Translations under genes and position numbers: made by a program
The notes under the pieces: generated by a model
Database searches by the model: none
What the model was told of the DNA's origin: nothing
The model's input: only the letters and a program-made list of their open reading frames with translations
Source: Gemmatimonadota bacterium
Lineage (GTDB): Bacteria > Gemmatimonadota > Gemmatimonadetes > Longimicrobiales > Gaopeijiaceae
Direction: 5' to 3'
NCBI GenBank assembly: GCA_003567615.1
Contig: PWZC01000142.1
Span: 1 to 12,107, forward strand
Length of the DNA stretch: 12,107 nt
In this document: piece by piece, positions 6,286 to 12,107 of the stretch
Layout: every line of letters starts with the position of its first letter
Numbering within the stretch: position 1 is the stretch's first letter

Positions 6286-7289
6286 TTGAACACCTTCATG
6301 CTGGTGGAGTGGCCCGGGTTGACCCGAGCCGTCGGGTCCACGAAACGTACGGCGTTGTTCACGGCAATGGCCGCTTCGGAGAATCCGCTGGCGATGAGGT
6401 CCAGCTTCCCCTCGTAGTCCACGATGTCCCCGGCGCCGTAGATCCCGGGAAGGTTCGTCTCCATGAGCGGTGTGACGGCGATGCGGTTGCGATGGACCTC
6501 GAGGCCCCAATTCTTGATGGGTCCCAGGTCGGGCTTGAAGCCCAGGAAGGTCAGGACGTAGTCTGCCTCCATGATGGTCCGGTCGTCGGTACGGTTGTCG
6601 AAGAGCGTCACCGCCTCGACCCGACCGTTGCCCGAGATCTCGGCCACTTCGTGGAAGAGGCGGACGTCCACCTCTCCATCCCTCTCGGCCTGGTGGAGCT
6701 GGGCGACGGAGTTCTCATGGGCCCGGAAGCCGTCCCGACGGTGGACCAGAACCAGTCGCTCCGCCTTCCCCTTGAGGATAAGGGCCCAGTCGAGGGCCGA
6801 GTCCCCGCCACCCACCACCACGATCCGCTTCCCGGCAAACTCCACCGGATCCTTGACCGCGTAGTGGACGCCCTTCCCCAGAAACTCGTCGTAGCCGGGG
6901 ACGTTCAACTTCTTGGGCTCGAACGCACCCTTCCCACCGGCGATGACCACCGCCCGGGTCCGGTACTCGCCACCCCGGCAAACCAGGGTGAGCACTCCCG
7001 ACTCGTCGTCACGGTGGATCTCCCGGACCTCCTCGTCCAGAAGCACCTCGGGATCGAACTGCATGGCCTGGGCGATGAGATCCATGGCCAGGTCCTTGGC
7101 CAGGACCTTGGGAAAACCGCCCACATCATAGATGAATTTCTCCGGATAGAGGGCCATGAGCTGCCCGCCGAGTTCCGGAAGGGAATCGATGATGCGGACG
7201 CTCTTCCCGCGCATTCCGCCGTAGAAAGCGGCAAAGAGCCCGGTGGGACCGCCGCCGATGATGGTGATGTCCTGTATGTCCTTCGTCAT
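6282..7289 (-). CDS. Thioredoxin reductase-like ferredoxin/flavodoxin-NADP+ reductase
   Basis: This 335-aa two-domain flavoprotein of the YumC/FNR type exchanges electrons between NADP(H) and ferredoxin or flavodoxin. It shows the FAD loop GGGPTG (12-17), GGQLMALYPEKFIYDVGGFP (41-60), the NADP loop VGGGDSA (159-165), VHRRDGFRAHE (182-192) and GDIVDYEGKLDLIASGFSEAA (287-307). It lacks the CxxC found in the partner trxB product: residues around 133-145 (GYDEFLGKGVHYA) carry no Cys pair. It is therefore not a thioredoxin reductase. The C-terminal PGHSTSMKVFK resembles the tail that covers FAD in this family. ATG at 7289 is chosen because the family begins a few residues before the GGGPTG strand. 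The open frame extends to 7382 with an unrelated-looking 31-residue leader. A weak AGGA is two bases before the ATG. trxB follows with an ATGA overlap. Confidence 0.92.
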   Translation of the reverse strand: MTKDIQDITIIGGGPTGLFAAFYGGMRGKSVRIIDSLPELGGQLMALYPEKFIYDVGGFPKVLAKDLAMDLIAQAMQFDPEVLLDEEVREIHRDDESGVLTLVCRGGEYRTRAVVIAGGKGAFEPKKLNVPGYDEFLGKGVHYAVKDPVEFAGKRIVVVGGGDSALDWALILKGKAERLVLVHRRDGFRAHENSVAQLHQAERDGEVDVRLFHEVAEISGNGRVEAVTLFDNRTDDRTIMEADYVLTFLGFKPDLGPIKNWGLEVHRNRIAVTPLMETNLPGIYGAGDIVDYEGKLDLIASGFSEAAIAVNNAVRFVDPTARVNPGHSTSMKVFK

Positions 7290-7377
7290 GGTTCCTGTCG
7301 ACTGGGTTTCTTGATGACCGAAGTCCGGTCGGAATGGCCGCTCGGAGGCGCGCTCGCCTACCGCGTCGGGACTACCG

Positions 7378-7407
7378 AACAACGATAAGCAAAGCCCCGG
7401 AAAGGGC
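7378..7407 (-). terminator. Weak terminator-like hairpin after the AI-2E family gene
   Basis: Immediately after the stop, GCCC (7407-7404) can pair with GGGC (7397-7394) around a six-base loop. A T-rich but interrupted stretch (TTTGCTTATCGTT) follows. The stem is only four bp, so this is a weak call. The rest of the 118-base gap up to the FNR start shows no clear promoter. Confidence 0.3.
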
Positions 7408-8727
7408 CTACTCCACCGCCACCCCCGTCTCGGCCTCCGACGAATCCCCCCTCATGGAATCGTGGAAGAGGGCCGAAGAGCGGTATCGATCTCCGGCCAC
7501 GCTGAGGAGCAGCTTGATCCCAACGGCGGTGGGAACAGCGATGAGAAGCCCCACGAAGCCGAAGAAGAAGCCGCTCACGGCGATGGCCAAGAGGATCCAG
7601 ACCGGGTGCAACCCCGTTGAATCGCCCACGATCCGTGGGCTCACGACCCCGCTCTCCAGCGACTGGGCGACGGTGTAGACAATGGCCATCTTCATGAGCG
7701 AGATGACGGGGTCACCGCTGGCCAGGGCGATGGCCACTGCCGGGATGAGGCTCAGCACAAGGCCCAGATACGGGACCACGTTGAAGACGGCCACCACGGC
7801 CCCCAGGAAGAACGCATAGGGGAACTGGACGATGAGGAGCCCCGCCGTCGTCATGGCACCCACCGTGAGGGACACCATGACCTGCCCACGCAGATAGGCC
7901 GAGAGCAAGCGGTCGTACTCCCGAAGACCCCAGCGAATTCCTTCCTTCGACGGGGGAATGAGATCCGACACCCGCTCCACCAACCGGTCGTAATCCCTGA
8001 GGAGATAGAAGGTCAGGATGGGCGCCAGCACCAGATAGCCCAGAATGGAAAGGGCGGCGCCCAGGCCCCGCCCCAGCCCCAGGGCCCCTTCCCGAAGCCA
8101 GTCCCAGATCAGCTCCTGACGCTCTTCCACGAACTCGGCAATGGCGTCGGCGTCCATTTCCCCGACACGGCTCAGCCAACGGGAGCCGTCGAATCCCGGA
8201 ACCTGGATGGCCGCGAACCGCTCTTCCAGCCCCTGGACGAAGATGGTGAGCCGCTCCAGAGCCTGCGGTGCCCGGCGAACGATGGCGGTGAGCTCGCCTG
8301 CCAGGTACGGGACTCCCCAGACGCCCAGGGCCACAAGCCCTCCCACCACCGGAATGGCCAATGCCACAACCGCCAGCGTCCGACCCAGCCGCCCCTGGCC
8401 GTCAGCACCGGCGAAGCGAACCAGCGGCCGTCGGCCGGCGATCCAACCCACTGCGGGGTTCAGGATGTACGCCAGGACCAGCGCGAGGACGAACGGCGCC
8501 AGCAGGAACCCAAGCTCCCGGAAGAGCCAGAAGAGAACCAGGAATCCCGTGGTCCCCACCACCGCTGGGAAGAACGAGGTCCGCCGCAGCGGCAGGAGCA
8601 CGCCCACCAGCCCCAGGAAGAGCAGGGGAGGATTCAGGACCTCGCGGAGACCGAGCAGGAGAAAGGTGAGGAGAACAATGCCCGCCGCTGCGGCACTCCA
8701 CTTGAGGATGGCGTCGTCCCGACTCAA
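7408..8727 (-). CDS. AI-2E family (PerM-like) integral membrane protein
   Basis: This 439-aa polytopic inner-membrane protein belongs to the AI-2E/PerM family, whose members include exporters and Na+/H+-linked transporters; the substrate here is unknown. Hydrophobic segments lie at about 11-27, 35-48, 53-68, 73-90, 117-139, 223-243, 283-302, 305-336, 344-355 and 376-410. A large soluble loop occupies about 142-220. The family signature is VVSPRIVGDSTGLHPVWILL (361-380). The protein is longer than many members because of extra N-terminal segments and a short acidic tail. The start is TTG at 8727: it overlaps the Nudix stop as TTGA, and GGAGG lies seven bases upstream. An ATG at 8781 would need 18 more residues inside the Nudix gene. 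Confidence 0.88.
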   Translation of the reverse strand: MSRDDAILKWSAAAAGIVLLTFLLLGLREVLNPPLLFLGLVGVLLPLRRTSFFPAVVGTTGFLVLFWLFRELGFLLAPFVLALVLAYILNPAVGWIAGRRPLVRFAGADGQGRLGRTLAVVALAIPVVGGLVALGVWGVPYLAGELTAIVRRAPQALERLTIFVQGLEERFAAIQVPGFDGSRWLSRVGEMDADAIAEFVEERQELIWDWLREGALGLGRGLGAALSILGYLVLAPILTFYLLRDYDRLVERVSDLIPPSKEGIRWGLREYDRLLSAYLRGQVMVSLTVGAMTTAGLLIVQFPYAFFLGAVVAVFNVVPYLGLVLSLIPAVAIALASGDPVISLMKMAIVYTVAQSLESGVVSPRIVGDSTGLHPVWILLAIAVSGFFFGFVGLLIAVPTAVGIKLLLSVAGDRYRSSALFHDSMRGDSSEAETGVAVE

Positions 8728-9242
8728 GCGGACCCCTCCCGCCAAGGCGGGATTCCCGAGTGCTCCGGAATCCGGATCCATCGGGCCGCCCGCTCCAGGA
8801 TTCCCCGGGCGTTCTCGTAATCCACCCGGTCCGACGCCGCGGAAAGGGAGAACCAGCGGCACTCGGTGATCCCCTCGGTGAGCTGCGGTCGGGTGGTCCC
8901 TTCGGGAGACGACATGAGGTAGAAGCGGCAATATTTGTGGATCCGCCGACCCTTCAGCCGAAAGATCCAGTCGATCCGGCCCAGATCCGGACCGAGCCGC
9001 AGGAGCCTCAGCCCCGTCTCCTCACGGACCTCCCGGAGGGCGGCCTCGGCCTCCCTTTCCTCTCCCTCCAGATGTCCCTTGGGAAGCCCCCACCGATCGT
9101 ACGGGTCCCGGATGAGCAGGACCCGGGGTGCGCCACGGACCACCCGCACCACCACGCCGCCGGCGCTCCGCTCCACCTGGAGCGGCTCCGAGGCGCCGGG
9201 CGGACCGTTTTCCCGGGCAGGTGGGGGAGGATGGGAAGCCAT
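8724..9242 (-). CDS. Nudix hydrolase
   Basis: This 172-aa Mg-dependent hydrolase acts on nucleoside-diphosphate-linked compounds; its substrate is not evident. The Nudix box is complete from Gly56 to Leu78: GX5E (GHLEGEE), seven residues, then REVREETGL, with catalytic Glu74 and Glu75. AGGVVVR (27-33) and RWGLPKGH (50-57) match the strand and loop before the box seen in MutT/diadenosine-polyphosphate-type members. The first 22 residues are Pro-rich and lack family similarity. ATG at 9242 has no Shine-Dalgarno, while GTG at 9176 (codon 23) has GGAG nine bases upstream. The true start may therefore be 9176. The AI-2E family gene is translationally coupled downstream. Upstream, 68 bases separate it from the mlaD-like gene. 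Confidence 0.92.
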   Translation of the reverse strand: MASHPPPPARENGPPGASEPLQVERSAGGVVVRVVRGAPRVLLIRDPYDRWGLPKGHLEGEEREAEAALREVREETGLRLLRLGPDLGRIDWIFRLKGRRIHKYCRFYLMSSPEGTTRPQLTEGITECRWFSLSAASDRVDYENARGILERAARWIRIPEHSGIPPWREGSA

Positions 9243-9310
9243 GGGAGTCGTCGGTCAGAGAGCGGACAGGGGACGAAGGATCGGGATCGGAGGAAGCAGG
9301 ATGGGTCCGG

Positions 9311-10300
9311 TCAGAAGATGGACAGGCGAAGGTAGCGGCGCGGGTTCAGGCGCACATCCTCCAGCAGCAACTGGAGCTCCTGTAGCGTGCCCTCAAGCTC
9401 GGATGCCACGGCCGGGTCCTGGAGGAGGCGGCCCAGCGTCCCTTCCCCCTCCTCCATGGCGGTGAGGATCGTGCCGACCCGCATGAAGGTGGAGTCGGCT
9501 CGAGCCGCCGTCACGCGGAACTGGTCCGTGGTCCCCTCGATGCCTTCACTCAGTGCCCGGAGGTTCGAGGTCATGGCCACCAGGTCGTTGAGGGCCTCGC
9601 CCACCTCGTCCCGGGCCAGCGCCTCGTTGACCCGGTCCAGAGTCCGACGAACACCCACTGCGGCCTCGCCAATCTCCTGGGTGGTTTCCTGGATCTCCGC
9701 CGTCACGCCCACGAAGGCGTCGGCCTGCTGGGTGATGAGCTGGGACAGCCGCTGCGTGACCTCCTCAACGTTCTCGATGAGGGAGGCGACGTTCCGGGCC
9801 GTCTCCTCGGAGAAGGCGATCCCCACCCGCTCCGTCAGGATCTCGATATCGGCGGAGATCCGGTCGGCGGTGGCGGTGAGTTGGGAGATGTCCGGGATGG
9901 AATAGCCGGCCAGATGGTCCTCCTCCCGCGGCTCCGAATAGCGGTAGGCCGGGAAGCGGTCCCGGGGCGCAATCTCCATCTGCCAGTCGCCGAAGAGGGA
10001 CTCCGGAGACAGGATGGCCACGGCGTCGCTGGGCAAACGCACATCATCCTGGACACGAGCCCGTACCAGGACCAGCTCGCCGTCCTGATCCACTTCGATC
10101 TCGCGAATCCGCCCGATGCGCACGCCGCGGTACTTCACGGCGTTTCCGGGACGGATGAGCCCGACGCTGGAGAAGGCTGCCGTTACCTCGGTCTCGCTGG
10201 CCCGGAGGCTGACCCCCTGAAGCCAGAGGGTTCCGAATGTAACGAGGAGGATGGCCGCCACGATGACGACCCCCACCAGGGCTTCCTTGGATCGATTCAC
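9311..10300 (-). CDS. MlaD/MCE family substrate-binding protein
   Basis: This 329-aa membrane-anchored periplasmic lipid-binding subunit belongs to an MCE transporter. A single N-terminal transmembrane helix (about 7-28) has the charged residues NRSK before it. The MCE domain follows at about 36-115 (VTAAFSSVGLIRPGNAVKYRGVRIG, 39-63, is diagnostic). The remaining 200 residues are mostly predicted helix rich in Glu, Thr and Leu, consistent with the coiled tube-like tails of MCE proteins. The end is LNPRRYLRLSIF. The start is GTG at 10300, overlapping the ATPase stop as GTGA. No MlaC or MlaB gene is adjacent. Order and coupling with the ATPase and permease genes make a single transporter very likely. 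Phospholipid is the likely cargo by family, though other hydrophobic molecules are possible. Confidence 0.9.
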   Translation of the reverse strand: MNRSKEALVGVVIVAAILLVTFGTLWLQGVSLRASETEVTAAFSSVGLIRPGNAVKYRGVRIGRIREIEVDQDGELVLVRARVQDDVRLPSDAVAILSPESLFGDWQMEIAPRDRFPAYRYSEPREEDHLAGYSIPDISQLTATADRISADIEILTERVGIAFSEETARNVASLIENVEEVTQRLSQLITQQADAFVGVTAEIQETTQEIGEAAVGVRRTLDRVNEALARDEVGEALNDLVAMTSNLRALSEGIEGTTDQFRVTAARADSTFMRVGTILTAMEEGEGTLGRLLQDPAVASELEGTLQELQLLLEDVRLNPRRYLRLSIF

Positions 10301-11046
10301 GATTCCATCTCCAACAGTTCGGGACGACCTTCGATGAATCCCCGGACCACCGGGTCCTCGGAAGCCCGAATCTCATCGGGGGAACCGTGGAACCGGCAAC
10401 GTCCATTGTGGAGCATGGCGAATCGATCGGCCACCCGGAAGGCGCTGTCCATGTCGTGGGTGATGACGATTCCGGTGACGCCCAACTCCTCACTCATGCG
10501 CAGGATGAGCTGGTCGATCATGGCACGGGTCACCGGATCGAGGCCCGTGGTGGGCTCATCGTAGAGGAGATACTGGGGCCGGGTCGCGATGGCGCGGGCA
10601 ATCCCGGCCCGCTTGCGCTGGCCCCCGGAGAGCTCGGCAGGCGCACGGTCCCCGTATCCCTCCAGATCCACCAGGCGCAGGCACTCGTCCACCCGGTCGG
10701 CGATGCCCTCCTCATCCAGGTCCGACTTGCGTCGGAGGCCCATGGCCACATTCTCGGCCAGCGTCATGGAATCGAAGAGGGCCGCAAACTGGAAGACGTA
10801 CCCCACCTTCCGCCGAAGTTCGAAGAGCTCTTCCTGTTTCAGGGTCGAAACCACCTGGCCATCCACCTCCACCTCCCCCGCGTCGGGGATCAGAAGTCCA
10901 ACCAAATGCTTCAGCATCACGGACTTCCCCGAGCCCGACCCCCCCAGGACCACCAGGGTCTCGCCGTCGCGGGCCTCTACCGAGAATCCGTCCAGGACCA
11001 CCTTGGGCCCGAAGGCCTTGTGAAGATCCCGCACGATGATACCCAT
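10297..11046 (-). CDS. MlaF-like ABC transporter ATPase
   Basis: This 249-aa cytosolic ATPase powers the MCE lipid transporter together with the MlaE-type permease. It shows Walker A GGSGSGKS (35-42), Q-loop Gln86 (FQFAALFDSMT, 85-95, a Mla/Ttg2-like stretch), signature LSGGQRKR (139-146), Walker B YLLYDEP (159-165) with TTGLDP after it, and switch His197 (ITHD). All catalytic elements are intact. ATG at 11046 has GGAGG ten bases upstream and lies 19 bases after the permease stop. The open frame back to 11166 would intrude into the permease gene. The downstream mlaD-like gene overlaps by four bases. Assignment to the MlaF subgroup rests on both sequence and neighbours. Confidence 0.94.
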   Translation of the reverse strand: MGIIVRDLHKAFGPKVVLDGFSVEARDGETLVVLGGSGSGKSVMLKHLVGLLIPDAGEVEVDGQVVSTLKQEELFELRRKVGYVFQFAALFDSMTLAENVAMGLRRKSDLDEEGIADRVDECLRLVDLEGYGDRAPAELSGGQRKRAGIARAIATRPQYLLYDEPTTGLDPVTRAMIDQLILRMSEELGVTGIVITHDMDSAFRVADRFAMLHNGRCRFHGSPDEIRASEDPVVRGFIEGRPELLEMES

Positions 11047-11065
11047 GATGGAAACGCCTCCCCCC

Positions 11066-11845
11066 TCAGAGCAGGACGATGGCCCAGAAGGCATTGAGCA
11101 CCAGGATCGCCATGCTGCTGGCCACAACGGCCCGGGTGGTGGCGTCCCCGACCCCCTCGGCCCCACCCTTGGTGTGGAAACCGAAGAAGCAACCGATGGA
11201 GGTCACGATGAAGCCGAAGCTCGTGGCCTTGATCATGGCATAGGTCACATCGAAGGGCAGGAAGAAGAGGGTGAGGCCGTTGAAGAAATCCGCTGAACTC
11301 ATGTCCAGAAGCTGGATAGCCGTAATCCACCCTGCCACGATTCCCATGCCGATGGCCAGCGCGGTCACCACCGGAAACATGATGATCCCCGCCAGGGCCC
11401 GCGGAACCACCAGGTAGGCCACCGGCGGATAGGCCAGCGTCTCCAGGGCATCGATCTGTTCCGTCACCCGCATGGTCCCGATCTCAGCGGCGATGTTGGC
11501 ACCCACTCGCCCCGAGAGGGCCAGTCCGGTCAGCACGGGCCCGAGCTCCAGCATCATGGTCTTCCCCACCAGGACCCCGACGAAGTAGAGGGGAATGGCT
11601 CCGGTGAAGGTGTACGAGGCCTGCAGGGCCAGCACGATCCCCGTGAACAGGGCGATGAAGAGGGCGATGGGAACCGAATCCACCCCGACCCTGGCCATCT
11701 GGGGAAGGAGCAGACGCAGCCATACATCCACATGCCGCACGGCACGGACGGTGTCGGCGGTGAGCTGCCCCCACCGACCAATCCCGGCGGCGAAGGGGAC
11801 GCCGCCCTGTCCCAGCATGGCAAAGGGCTTCAAAAGGGGCTGCAT
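11066..11845 (-). CDS. MlaE-like ABC transporter permease
   Basis: This 259-aa inner-membrane permease belongs to an MCE lipid transporter. The family core is LGPVLTGLALSGRVGANIAA (101-120) followed by EIGTMRVTEQIDALE (121-135), which includes the coupling helix. Hydrophobic segments lie at about 57-77, 84-96, 145-178, 203-222 and 238-259. An ATTRAVVASS segment near the C-terminus (235-244) also fits the family. With ATG at 11845 the length matches E. coli MlaE (260 aa). ATG at 11896 would add 17 residues rich in Ser and Pro. Neither start has a good Shine-Dalgarno, so the start is uncertain. mlaF-like and mlaD-like genes follow, completing the E-F-D core. MlaE proteins normally act as a homodimer with two ATPases and a hexamer of MlaD. 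Confidence 0.92.
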   Translation of the reverse strand: MQPLLKPFAMLGQGGVPFAAGIGRWGQLTADTVRAVRHVDVWLRLLLPQMARVGVDSVPIALFIALFTGIVLALQASYTFTGAIPLYFVGVLVGKTMMLELGPVLTGLALSGRVGANIAAEIGTMRVTEQIDALETLAYPPVAYLVVPRALAGIIMFPVVTALAIGMGIVAGWITAIQLLDMSSADFFNGLTLFFLPFDVTYAMIKATSFGFIVTSIGCFFGFHTKGGAEGVGDATTRAVVASSMAILVLNAFWAIVLL

Positions 11846-11967
11846 AGAGGGGGACGCAGGGGGTGACCTGAGGACGGAGTTCTCGGGCGATACCATCGGC
11901 GAAACGCCCGAAACCGAATGGAGAAGATACCAAGGTCGTCACCCCGAACGCCACCCGATGGCCAGGG

Positions 11968-12107
11968 TCAGGGCGGAGGAGGCAATCCATCTTCGAGGGT
12001 GAACACCACCTCCTCCTCTCCCGGGCCATCGGGATTCGGGACCCAGCAGGAGACCTGAACCCGGCGGGTCCGTCCATGGGCATCACTCACCACCACCTCC
12101 AGGTCCA
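11968..12107 (-). CDS. C-terminal fragment of an unrecognised protein, cut by window edge
   Basis: This is the only minus-strand frame that stays open from the right edge: 45 codons, then TGA at 11970-11968. The peptide reads like the end of a beta-rich domain (DLEVVVSDAHGRTRRVQVSC) followed by an acidic stretch and four prolines. No family is recognised. It lies upstream of the permease gene, 122 bases from its chosen start, and could belong to the same transcript. With so little sequence its coding status rests mainly on the open frame and orientation. Confidence 0.5.
   Translation of the reverse strand, partial: DLEVVVSDAHGRTRRVQVSCWVPNPDGPGEEEVVFTLEDGLPPPP

Noticed and set aside
6286..6510. 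N-terminal extension of trxB
   Set aside because: It lies within the upstream FNR gene in another frame, and the family start matches 6285 with an ATGA overlap.
8728..8931. Longer AI-2E family protein starting upstream of the Nudix stop
   Set aside because: The extension overlaps the Nudix gene, is not membrane-like, and a TTG with a well-spaced GGAGG exists at 8727.
11484..12086. 200-codon minus-strand open frame at the right end
   Set aside because: It is out of frame with the MlaE-like permease, whose conserved core occupies the same bases, and has no recognisable domain.
1..12107. A defence island, mobile element or novel multi-gene system
   Set aside because: No transposase, integrase, toxin, nuclease array, repeat array or atypical composition was seen. 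Nearly all genes are recognisable housekeeping families.

Overview
The window is 12.1 kb of dense, GC-rich bacterial DNA. It reads as an ordinary chromosomal housekeeping region of a diderm (Gram-negative-type) bacterium. The diderm assignment rests on an MlaE/MlaF/MlaD-type lipid transport set, which acts at an outer membrane. Base composition, short intergenic gaps and the gene families would suit Gemmatimonadota or a neighbouring phylum, but that placement is only an inference. No rRNA, tRNA, insertion sequence, integrase, CRISPR array or phage gene was seen.

Layout, left to right. (1) 1-380, minus: the 5' part of a 6-pyruvoyl/6-carboxy-tetrahydropterin synthase gene that runs off the left edge. 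(2) 381-737: a 357-base gap without protein genes. It holds a candidate minus-strand structured RNA with its own sigma70-like promoter and a terminator-like hairpin plus U-run. This could be a 6S-like RNA or a leader/attenuator for the synthase gene. (3) 738-3034, minus: fumC then nfo, overlapping at GTGA. (4) 3129-3881, minus: an SDR oxidoreductase, with a hairpin after its stop. (5) 3882-4082: a divergent intergenic region. (6) 4083-5233, plus: a pteridine-reductase-like SDR coupled by ATGA to a DUF309 gene; these are the only plus-strand genes. (7) 5260-7289, minus: a TrxR-like ferredoxin/flavodoxin-NADP reductase coupled by ATGA to thioredoxin reductase. They converge on the DUF309 gene at a hairpin. 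(8) 7408-9242, minus: a Nudix hydrolase coupled by TTGA to an AI-2E/PerM-family membrane protein. (9) 9311-11845, minus: mlaE-mlaF-mlaD-like genes, with mlaF and mlaD coupled by GTGA. (10) 11968-12107, minus: the C-terminal end of an unrecognised protein.

How the genes fit together. The FNR/TrxB pair can make a redox relay (reduced ferredoxin to NADPH to thioredoxin). The MlaE/F/D genes give permease, ATPase and membrane-anchored substrate-binding parts of an MCE lipid transporter. The pterin synthase carries the CX5HGH (eukaryote-like, PTPS-II) motif. It lies within 4 kb of a PTR1/FolM-type SDR and a second SDR, which raises a weak case for tetrahydropterin metabolism rather than queuosine. 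The most unusual signals are the structured RNA region at about 488-723 and the Tyr-to-His change in the catalytic site of the PTR1-like SDR. Most of the window is otherwise conventional.
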